DNA of 64,000 nt from Tetragonia tetragonoides (taxonomy: Eukaryota; Streptophyta; Magnoliopsida; Caryophyllales; Aizoaceae), in contig CM076145.1 of the NCBI GenBank assembly GCA_038025085.1, positions 19,229,557 through 19,293,556 of the forward strand, written 5' to 3'. The notes beneath the pieces are model-generated. The model ran no database searches, was not told the origin of the DNA, and saw only the letters and a program-made list of their open reading frames with translations. Within the stretch, counting starts at the first letter, position 1, and each line of letters opens with the position of its first letter. Below, in pieces: positions 11,883 to 20,553 of the stretch. Both the position numbers and the translations under genes were made by a program.

Positions 11883-12545
11883 ATGGTGAACTTTGATGAT
11901 GTCTTTGATGCTTGGTTGGCCTCCATGACCGTAGAGGAGAGGTTAGAACATACTCCCTTCCACCTTAATGCCTTCTTTCATCTCAAACAAGTTAAGATCT
12001 TGTGGGACTTTCTTCATGCTTCTATTGAATTTTGGGACCCAAAGTTTCATGTTTTCCGCTTTGGTGCTCATGAGATGTGCCCGTTGGTGGAGGAGTTCTC
12101 CGATATCATTGGATTTCCAACCGAGAGCTCTCCCGCCATTCCTTACTTGAGGAATGCTTTTGCGGGTGATTTTCAAAGATATCTCGGGTTGTCTCCTCGT
12201 CAAGTGGCCCAAGTGCTTCACGGTGAGGATGTTGATCTTGCTAGGCTTGTGACTTTCTTCACTTCTAAGGCCCGGGATGCGATGGATATGAGGTACAAGA
12301 AACGTGCCTTTGTATTTTGCCTCCTCCATCGTTATTTGATTATTGGTGGCAACGAAGATGCTCTTAATCCATCCGAAAAGAAGTCGACCATCAACAAGGG
12401 AAAATCTTGCCTTCTTAGGGTGACCGAACAAATTCAATGGGATAGATCTCCTATGCACTTGGTTGTGTGAGAGACAATCCTTGCTTTAGATAGGCTCTAG
12501 AGCAATCCTCAAGAGTCCTTCACCGGGAGCCCTTTACTGCTTCAA
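11883..12545 (+). pseudogene. DUF7745-like antisense gene of D, truncated
   Basis: An open frame from MVNFDDVFDAWL to a TGA at 12468-12470 (195 codons) matches the first half of the B copy (23859-24878) with the same order of blocks: HLKQVKILWDFL, FWDPKFHVFRFGAHEMCPLVEEF, RCLHRYL-like and SPMHLVV. Homology continues through the stop to about 12545 (ESFTGSPLLLQ), then ends at the junction with fragment A. The FWDP...FRFG...CPxxEEF pattern suits the plant DUF7745 family, which is common in transposon-associated proteins. No function is established. Confidence 0.75.
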
Positions 12546-12567
12546 GTAAGTTTTTTGTAATAAAGCC

Positions 12568-14617
12568 TTAATCTTTGGCTGCTTCATCGTACATTAAGAT
12601 GCGCAGAGTTGGTTCCCTTGTTTCAATCGGCAGCATGACTTCAGCCCCGTAGACAAGCATAAAGGGTGTTTCACCAGTTGCATTCTTTTCAGTAGTTCGG
12701 AGGGACCACAGAACATTGAGTAGCTCGTCAGCCCATAGTCCTTTGGCTTTGTCCAACCTTCGTTTTAAGCCCAGGAGAGTTTGCTTGTTGGAGGACTCTG
12801 CTTGTCCGTTACCCTGGGGATTGGCTACGGCTGTGAAGCTGCCTGTTAGTGCATATTTCTTGAGCCATTCCTGGAGCTTTGGCGTCTCGAACTGCGCAGC
12901 ATTACCGAATGTGATGTTTGTTGGACAACCGAAGTGAGTGATAATGTTTCGCCAAATGAATTTCTTGACATCGGCCTCCGAAATTGTAGATACTGCGTCA
13001 GCCTCGAGCCACTTCGTGAAGTAATCGACGGCGACGATGACGAACTTTCTATGGTACTTAGCCATTGGGAGGGGGCCAAGGATATCAATGCCCCAGCGGG
13101 CAAATGGCAGCGTCGTGGAAACAGGTTGCAGCTCGGTTGCCGGTTTCTGAGGAATGTTGGCGAACCTGTGACATTTATCGCACATTTTGGTGTAGGAGAT
13201 GGCGTCTTGCCTTAATGTAGGCCAGAAGTAGCCCATCCTGAGGGATTTCCCTATCAGTGCTCGCCCACCAATGTGCGAGCTGTAGACGCCATCGTGGAGC
13301 TCTGCTAACACTTTTTGGCCAGATGCCGGGGTAATGCACTGTAGCAATGGTTGAGTGTGTGATTGTTTGTATAGCTGACCGTCAAACATGGTGAACCATC
13401 TTGGCCTTCGCTCGACTTTTTTTGCCTCATTCTTACCTTCTGGGAGAGTCCCGTGGGTTAGGAATTGGATGATGGGTTCAATCCAAGTTTGACTCCTGTC
13501 CATAACCATACTTTCGGCCTTCTCAATGCTGCGTTCGGCTTTGATATCCCAGAACACCGACCTGAGGTGGTTACTCTTTGCTGAGCTTGTGAGCTTTGAC
13601 AGGGCGTCTACCTGATTGTTCTCTGATCGGGGCACCTGGCTGACTTCGAAGGTAATCACTCGCGACACAAGTTCTTTTGTCTTAGCGAGGTAGGCGCTCA
13701 TATTTTTGTCCCTGACTTCGTATGTTCCCAGTATTTGACTAACTACCAACTGGGAATCAGAGTAAGCTCGTATTTTGCACGTCCCAGCAGCCAGGCAATA
13801 TTCTATTCCTGTGATTATGGCCTCATATTCTGCTTCATTGTTGGTGACGTTGAACTTGAATCTGAGGGCGTATTCATAGTCTTCGCCCTCAGGCGAGGTG
13901 CAGATGAGCCCCGCTCCTGATCCCTGTGCTGATGATGACCCATCGACGTAGATGGTCCAAGGAATATCAGGGTCACGGGAGGGCGTTGGTTCCCTTGTGC
14001 TTTTAGCTAGAAAATCTGCAAGGGCTTGCCCCTTTATAGCCTTGCGAGGCTCATATTCGATACCCAATCCTTGCAAGTGTACATCCCATTTTAACATTCG
14101 ACCAGCATTGTCGAATTTGCCGAGAATGTTCTTGAGCGGATGGTCGGATAGGACGACTACTTTATGGGACTCGAAGTATGGCTTTAGCCTTTTGCTGGCT
14201 GTATACAGGGCGAGCACCACCTTTTCAATCAACTGGTAGCTTGATTCAGCGCCGTTATAGGCGTTGCTTGTGTAGTATAATGGTTTCTGGATTTTGTCTC
14301 TTTCAACAAAAAGGACGGCGCTGACAACATTGTCTGAAGTGGGGAGATAATAGAACAATTCCTCACCCAGGTTGGGGGCTACCATGGTGGGGAGTTTCGT
14401 GAGATATTGCTTCAATTCTTCGAATGCTCTGACCGCCTCTTGGGTCCAACAGAACTTGGAAGGGTGCGCTCTTATCGGCACCGTGGGCAATGAATCGTCC
14501 TAGAGCAGCAATACAGCCTGCCAATTTCTGTACTTCCTTAACTGTTCGCGGCGGCATCATATCAAGGATTGCGGCAACTTTGTCAGGGTTGGCGTCGATT
14601 CCTCTTTGGTTGATCAT
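12568..14617 (-). pseudogene. A pol: RNase H, archaeal-type RNase H, integrase
   Basis: A 640-codon open frame (12568-14490) plus 14491-14617 upstream in another frame. In order: RT-connection with degenerate first RNase H (YLPTSDNVVSAVLF, lacking the usual catalytic Asp context); second RNase H with intact-looking YVDGSS, NNEAEYEA and YSDSQL; integrase zinc finger (H...H, CDKCH); and core WGIDILG...NGQAESSN. The second catalytic Asp (normally in SDNGTQF) is replaced in ITFGNAAQF, so this integrase is probably dead. Dual RNase H is diagnostic of the Tat lineage. Ends abruptly at AAKD. Confidence 0.85.
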
Positions 14618-15361
14618 GTAGCCTAAGAACTTGCCGGCCTATACTCCAAATGTACACTTTTTTGGATTCAGCTTCATATCATAAAGTCGGAGATTTTCAA
14701 ATGTTTGTCGCAGGTCCCTGACGTGGCTCCCGCCTTCTCTGGCCTTTACAATCATGTCATTGACATAGACTTCCATGTTATCCCCAACTGATATTCGAAG
14801 ACCTTGTTTACCAGCCTCTGATAAGTTGCCCCGGCGTTCTTGAGGCCAAACAGCATAGCCGTGTAGCAATATAACCCAGAGTTGGACTTGATGGTACCCA
14901 GAATATGCATCCATCGGGCTTAGGGTCTGATAGCCAGCTGTGGAGTCGACCATTCTGTCGATGCGGGGTAGTGGGAAGCTATCTTTTGGGCAGGCTTTGT
15001 TTAAATCCGTGAAGTCTATGCACATTCGCCATGACCCGTTCGGCTTTTTCACTAACACAACATTGCTGATCCACTCGGGATATAGGCATTCCCGGATGAA
15101 TCCTGCTTCCATGAGCTTCGCGACTTCTTCTCGTACAGCTTTGCTTCTCTCTTCGCCTAAATGCATCTTCTTTTGCTTCACAGGGATTGCCGAGGGCAAA
15201 ATGTTGAGGTTATGCACTATCGTGTCGGGGCTGACCCCAGGCATATCCTTAGCCGAGAATGCGAAGATGTCTCTGTAAGTTCTCAGCAGTTCTATCAGGT
15301 CTGTTCGATCCTCGCCTGCGAGTGAGCTTCCGATATTCACAGTTTTCTCGGGAAAGCCCAC
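14618..15361 (-). pseudogene. A pol: reverse transcriptase
   Basis: Minus-strand RT with FAFSAKDMPGVSP, GFIRECLYPEWISNVVLVKK, WRMCIDFTDLNKACPKDSFPL and MDAYSGYHQ. The palm motif reads YVNDMIVK where YVDDMIVK is expected, losing one catalytic Asp. A frameshift follows the GYHQ block (about 14890-14780). Non-functional. Confidence 0.85.
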
Positions 15362-15395
15362 ATCCAGTGACTACGAGAAAGTCTATGTAAGTGTT

Positions 15396-15662
15396 TCAGC
15401 ACTTACCCAACGGCCCGAACCGTATAGGAAGCCTACATGTTCTAATCGGATGAACGACCTTTTTTCCAAAACCGACGATAGGTCGAGTTACTCTTTGTAA
15501 CTTCTCTTCACTATAATTCAGCTGTCGCAAGCATTCCATTGATAATAAGTCGGCCGAACATCCGCTGTCGATCAGTACTCTCTTCACACGGCGATCCTGG
15601 ATTTTGAGTTAAACGACCATGGGATCGTCGTGTGGGGTGACAATGCTCCTCGAATCTCCTTC
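15396..15662 (-). pseudogene. A pol: retropepsin-type protease
   Basis: The segment RVLIDSGCSADLLSMECLRQL carries the D-S/T-G aspartic protease motif (LIDSG), followed by RVTRPIVGFG and PIRTCRLPI, as in Tat-lineage proteases. Stops lie before and after it. Confidence 0.75.
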
Positions 15663-17510
15663 TTACAATGTCATAGATGGTACAGACTTAACTTGCCCAG
15701 GGGCGAGCAACATAACTTGACTTGCTTCTCGGACATACGCCTTGTGACCGCTACTGGTTCTGTCGTCCAATGGTAGTCTGCCTGCGATTGTGGCAACAAA
15801 GTCACCTTCATTGCTTTCAGTTTCGTCAACCTCAACGTTGGCGGGATTTTTAGGAGCTGGGGTGGCCACAGCGTCCCTCCTTAAGTAGTTTTTTAACCGT
15901 CCTTGGGACAAGAGCAGTCGCAGCGCCTTCTCCAAGTCTTTGCACTCTGCCGTTGAATGGCCGACATCTCCATGGAAGTCGTAGTACCTTGCCTTATCTC
16001 GGAACTTGTATGGTTGCCGGATTCTGCTGGGTTCTCACAGCTAGTTCTTATTTTTTATGTCAGTGAATATTACCTCGCGAGGAAGCGTGAATGGGTATTC
16101 TCCTTTGTTGTTTGCATAAGATGATCGGCTGGCTTTCTACGGAGTGTTTTTCTTTGGCTTGGAGGTTCCTGCTGCCATTACCTCGGCAGATTGCTTCTTT
16201 CCCTGTTGGGCGCCGCTCTCTCTGTCTTTCTCTTTTTTGGAATAACAGACCTCAGTGGCTGTACAAAAGCCTTCGGCTCGTTCTAAGGCTTCGCTCAAAG
16301 ATGTCACTTTCTTTTCTACCAAGGAAAATTTGAAATTGACGGGGAGGAGGCTTTGGAAGAAGTAGGAATATGCAACCTCATCATTTACCTTGTCGATCTC
16401 TGTTTTAGCTGTGGTGAACCGCTTAAGGTATCTCCGGAGGGGTTCTTTTCGAATTTGAACAACGCTGGCAAGGTGGGATATAGTTTTCTCCCGGCGTTTG
16501 TTCCCAACAAGGTCCTTAATGAATTTATCCACGAGGGTTTCGAAGTTGTCAATCGATCCCCTGGGAAGTTCCTTGAACCATTTTAAGGCGAGGCCTCTCA
16601 AAGTACGTGGAAAGAATTTGCACAAGGTTGGGACGTCCATCGGGTACATGTACATATTAGCTGTATATGCATCAACGTGCTCGCTGGGATCGATCAGCGC
16701 TATTCCATCATAAACAGCTATGCCCGGCACTTTGATCTTCTCTACCCTTGGAGCAAACAAGATTTCGTTGGTGAAAGGTGAGTCCAGTCGTTTCTCAACC
16801 ACACAGAGTTTCCCAAGTCTCCTTGCCAGTGATCCAATTGAGTTCTTCCTATTGCCATCATTCCGGCTACCTTCGGCCCGATCATCTTGCCGAGGCGTGG
16901 ATGGTATGATGATCGTTTTTCCTCTGACATTGCTCCGGAAAGTTCCTGAACTGCATTCGTCCTCAACATAGGGGGTCGATGATTGACGTTCCCGTTGGAG
17001 TGGGTTGATCGTCTCTCGGGCGTCGGGTCGGGAAAGTTTGCCCTGCTCTTGCCGACGATCGATGATGTTTCTGGCATCCTCATCACTCCTTTCCTGCCGA
17101 CGGTTGATGATGTTTCTGGCATCCTCATCATTCCTTTCTTGCTAACGGTTAATGATGTTTCTGGCATCTTCAGTGTTTATGCATCGCCTCGGGGCTTGCC
17201 AGACCGCCGGGGTGGCCGGCATTGTGCCAAAGTTCGGAACATTAATTAGCCGGGATGGGGCAGACTGTGATTTCAATGCGTCTCGCACCTCCTTTACGAC
17301 TCCTTCCATGGTGGTCCTTTGCATTCCCACCAAGGTTCGGAAAAAGTCTCCTTCATATACGATCCCTTCAATGATCGGCTGGCCACCTGGAGTAAGCGTG
17401 GTGCTTCGGCGTGCCGGAGGGGCCGTTGGATTGTGCACCAATGGGTCCGCCGACTGTCCGTGAGGGACTACCAGGCCGGACTCATCAGTTACGTCTTCTA
17501 CTTCTGTCAT
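15663..17510 (-). pseudogene. A gag
   Basis: Three minus-strand segments: 17142-17510 (variable N-terminus), 16742-17167 (three copies of an imperfect MPETSS-V--K-MMR repeat) and 16137-16802 (the retrotransposon gag domain: HVDAYTANMYMYPMDVPTLCKFF, LKWFKELPRGSIDNFETL, RREKTISHL). These are followed by a knuckle-like FHGDVGHSTAECKDLEKAL (about 16000-15920) and a C-terminal tail to 15663. Stops separate the pieces. Confidence 0.75.
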
Positions 17511-17575
17511 TCTACCTTCGAGTGGTGTAATGAGTTGGCGCTTTGTATTTCAGTAATCCCCACAGCACTGTGAGT

Positions 17576-17739
17576 CACAATTCCCAAAATTGTTATATAA
17601 TTTGGGACGGAGGGAGTACATCATATGTCTATTATTATATACCTCTACAATTATACAATTAAGGTTATACGTTGAGTGTCAAATGAACCCATATTTAAAA
17701 AAGAAATATTCTCCGATTTGTACCCCAGTACTAAATACC
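17576..17739. other. Junction of small transposon remnants between A and D
   Basis: No gene. It contains TTTGGGACGGAGGGAGTA (17601-17618), the terminal motif of Stowaway/Tc1-mariner MITEs, with the partner terminus not found. It then has an A/T-rich stretch reading GTGGCGTATCCAGG on the minus strand near 17752, of unknown origin. Confidence 0.45.
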
Positions 17740-17957
17740 TGGATACGCCACTGGTTGAGTGAACTCGTTGCCGTCTAAATCCATTAACTTTACCGCTCCA
17801 CGGGATAATATTGTCTTGATAATGTATCACCCGACCCAATTATGTTTGAACTTTCCCCGAGGGTCGACTACAATTGGTCTTACGTCTTTTAGGACTAAGT
17901 ATCCTTCTTTTAGTCCTCTAGCCTTGAATTGTTGATCAAAATGTATTGCCATCCTTG
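17740..17957 (-). pseudogene. D integrase, C-terminal end
   Basis: The minus strand encodes ARMAIHFDQQFKARGLKEGY then DPRGKFKHNWVG, aligning with the B integrase tail (ARAINKKVRPRNLKEGD ... DPRGKFRPNWSG), and ends after LMDLDGNEF. It is cut by B at 17958; the preceding part resumes at 31053 (RRSNALHYG). The two halves join in order once B is removed. Confidence 0.85.
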
Positions 17958-17962
17958 CTTGG
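17958..17962. repeat. Target-site duplication of B, left copy (CTTGG)
   Basis: CTTGG precedes the B terminus TGTAAGGACC; the identical CTTGG follows the other terminus at 31048-31052. Perfect 5-bp duplication, inside the D integrase gene. Confidence 0.93.
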
Positions 17963-19174
17963 TGTAAGGACCCGGGATTTTCGTCCAATCCTTTTTGTAC
18001 GAGTATTGGTTTCCACGGAGTCGTCCTTATAGAAAATTTGTAACTTGGGGGTTTAGATAACTTTAAGGGGACCATCGAGTTAGAAAGGATTTTGTAAAGA
18101 CATGAATTGAATAAAAACCATGAAAGAGGTCACAAATCTGCTATCGGCGTTTTATCGAAGGGACAAACCAAAGGGAAAACCAAATAGCGCGAAAAGTGAA
18201 CTAATCGTGTTTTTAGAAAGACTCCCGCTCACATAGAACATATGAGTACCCAAAAATAATAGGTTCGGAGGCGAAGGTACGAGGTGGGAAGGTGTTAGGC
18301 ACCCAACTCGCCCTTTTATGACGACCTTTACTAACTCAAGTTTGCTTAATAATTTAAAGATATAATTCCCATGCAAAACCGGATTAACAACCTAGACTTA
18401 GACTATTAATTGATTCATCACAAGCATCACAACATTTATTGTTAACCCTTATTTAGACATGCATTTGATTGACAAGTTGAGCATTACAACGGCTATACAG
18501 ACAATATTTAGGAAGCAATAAAACTCTATTCTAGCATGATATCTACAGTATGACTACTAGAAAATAAACAATTTGGCAGTTAATTTAATTTAAGCCCTCA
18601 GGAATTTGTACCTTAACTGTAGGCTATATTTGACAAGAATAGTAAAAATAGATCTCAAGTTTGGAAGAAAGAGGCGAAAGCTCAGAGTCAATACTACTGA
18701 GAATAGAGGTTGTCAACTGTCGACTGTGTGTTTTGGATTGAGGGTGGTGGGTCGTATTTATAGCGCAGGAAGTAGGGTTGGACGGCTGAAAAGGAGCCAA
18801 AATTTGGATGTGAGCCGAAAAAAGAGTCGGGCCAGAAGCAGGGTCAGTGCCGCTAGCGGCGCTGGTCAGGCGGCCGTGAGAATATGGTCAGCGCCGCTAG
18901 CGGTAAAAGACTGTTTTACCCTTGAACGGTAAAAAATGGTTTTACCCCTAAATCGCAACTTTGTGACCGGGAGTCGGAAAGAGGCATGAAACGTATCGTT
19001 GGAAAGCTCTTGAACGGGGCTTTTGAATGAAAAGGAATGAAGGAGTGTTTTGAGGAAAAACCTGAGACCTTATCTTAACTATTAAAGCAAAAATAGCAGT
19101 TCAAGTTTATGAATTACTCCTTTCATCATCGGGCTTTTGCGGAGAAATCTGAAGGCGCTTTTTTTGCGTCTAGA
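17963..19174 (-). repeat. 3' LTR of B
   Basis: Plus-strand ends TGTAAGGACC and CGTCTAGA (TCTACA in the partner). By eye more than 90% identical to 29737-31047, from which it differs by a missing stretch of about 100 bases near 18890. A TATA box (minus CTATAAATAC) lies at 18754-18763 and palindromes at 18840-18903 upstream of it. Confidence 0.9.
18840..18903. repeat. GCCGCTAGCGGC palindromes in B LTR
   Basis: Two close copies of the 12-base palindrome GCCGCTAGCGGC or a one-end variant (GTGCCGCTAGCGGCGCTGG; GCGCCGCTAGCGG), about 80-140 bases upstream of the LTR TATA box on the minus strand. The partner LTR carries variants at 30622-30700. Confidence 0.75.
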
Positions 19175-19190
19175 GAAGCGCCCACTTTGA
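19175..19190 (-). other. Polypurine tract of B
   Basis: The minus strand reads ATCAAAGTGGGCGCTTC directly before the LTR. H has the cleaner GAAAGTGGGGGCTTT at the same place. Confidence 0.7.
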
Positions 19191-19590
19191 TCGAGCTTGA
19201 CTAAAAGTGAAGATCAAAGTATTCCGAAGGCGACATGCAGGATGCTGATGTGCACACGGTGTGTGAGAGTGTACAGTATGTATGCATATGAAGACAAACC
19301 TGAGTTCGGACATGCTCGTAGCGGGCTAAGATTTCTTCTCTGTGAACACAAGAGAAAATCGAGGTTATGGTAGCAGGATAGAACACCGCCCGTAGATGAT
19401 CTAAACGTCTGCTGGGGACCTGTATTCAGAGTGAATGAAAAGGTTAGTAATACTTTGAGAATGATCAACGTGGAGTGCTTCGATAAACAGTGACTAAACA
19501 CTGCTCGGCGGATGTCGAGATTCCGTCCCTGTACGAGAAACGAAAAGGTCAACGAGACAGCGCAATTAAAATAACGGCTGCAAAAAATGG
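19191..19590. other. B 3' untranslated segment
   Basis: No gene. The part next to the polypurine tract (19191-19330) is conserved in H (63754-63923), including TGCAGGATGCTGATGTGCAC. The rest is unique in this window. Confidence 0.6.
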
Positions 19591-19910
19591 TTAGGACATA
19601 TGAAAAATTTTAATGCAATAGCTTAAGCAATCATTGACTGAAACACATATAAAAAGTAATGGACAGTATAACTGCAACGGTTTAAGCAATCATTGACTGA
19701 CACATAATAAGTAACCTCGTAGAGGGACAGTTTAACCGCAATAGCTTAAGCGACCATTAACTGACCCCAAAATTTGTAACCTCGCAGAGGGACATTTTAA
19801 CCGCAATAGCTTAAGCGATCATTGACTGACCCCAAAATTTGTAATTTCGCAGAAGGACAGTTTAAACACAATAGCTTAAGCGATCATCGACTGGCCCAAA
19901 GTTTGTAATA
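19591..19910. repeat. Tandem repeat, about 65-bp unit, in B 3' untranslated region
   Basis: About five copies built on GCAATAGCTTAAGCGATCAT, TGACTGACCCCAAAATTTGT and AACCTCGCAGAGGGACAGTT. Copies 3-5 are most alike. Same location as the 55-bp array of D but unrelated in sequence. Confidence 0.85.
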
Positions 19911-20159
19911 CTGAGCTGTAAGGCCGATAGAATTTCCGGGCTTTAAAAATAATTTGGCGCTCTGGGCAGTAAGGGTTCTCGCAGTGTAGATCTGAGTTTC
20001 AGTATCTGGGACCTGCAAAAATAATTGGGTTAGTTTTACCTGAAAAAAATTGGTACCATAAAATGGGCCAACTGTCGAATTCGAATTTGTGGGCCGGAGT
20101 ACTTTGTTCCCGTGCACTTGGACTGGAAAAAGGGGCCGTAGGACAGCAGAGGGGCCCGC

Positions 20160-20280
20160 ACGTGCAGGTCTACAAGGCCGCTAGTGGCCCAGGCCAGCGC
20201 CGCTAGCGGCGTTGGGCCTTCAAGGAAGACCGCTAGCGGCTCTGTCCAGCGCTGCTATCGGCGCTGGGCTTAAGCCATGT
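20160..20280. promoter_or_regulatory. Palindrome cluster upstream of B PMD gene
   Basis: Four palindromes of the B LTR type (GGCCGCTAGTGGCC, GCGCCGCTAGCGGCG, ACCGCTAGCGGCT, GCTGCTATCGGCGC) lie 270-390 bases before the PMD ATG at 20554. 19911-20160 shows no coding signal. Promoter role inferred. Confidence 0.55.
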
Positions 20281-20553
20281 AAAAGCGCTTCGGCGCTTCT
20301 TTTTTTTTTTTCGCGTGCCTTCTTCTTCACTTTGTCGAGAGCAAACCTTCGAGCTTCCTCCATTGTTGAATGCTCCACTTTGCCTGAGGTAAGTCGATTC
20401 TTGACCGATTTCTTCGGTTTTTGTCTTGAACTTGCTTATTTTTCCGCCTAGTTGTTGAATTTTTGGTTGCATTGTTGAATGGGTGTCTGTTTCTTGCGAA
20501 TTTGAAACTTTTATTTTCCCACTTGTAGAGAGAGAAAGCTTTATTGTGCCCCC

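Larger units (their letters stand above)
12548..17575 (-). mobile_element. A: Retand/Tat-like gag-pol fragment without LTRs
   Basis: Minus-strand gag, protease, RT, RNase H, second RNase H and integrase of a lineage different from D (it resembles Retand/Tat4 proteins). Integrase is cut before its C-terminus at about 12560, directly against the truncated DUF7745 gene. Upstream, gag starts near 17510 and no LTR or primer site follows before D integrase resumes at 17740. Truncated on both sides; no target duplication seen. Confidence 0.75.

Noticed and set aside
11943..12458. 171-codon minus-strand open frame
   Set aside because: Shadow of the DUF7745 gene, which matches its B homologue on the plus strand.
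17601..17618. Complete Stowaway MITE
   Set aside because: Only one terminus (GGGACGGAGGGAGTA) is visible; no inverted partner or TA duplication found nearby.
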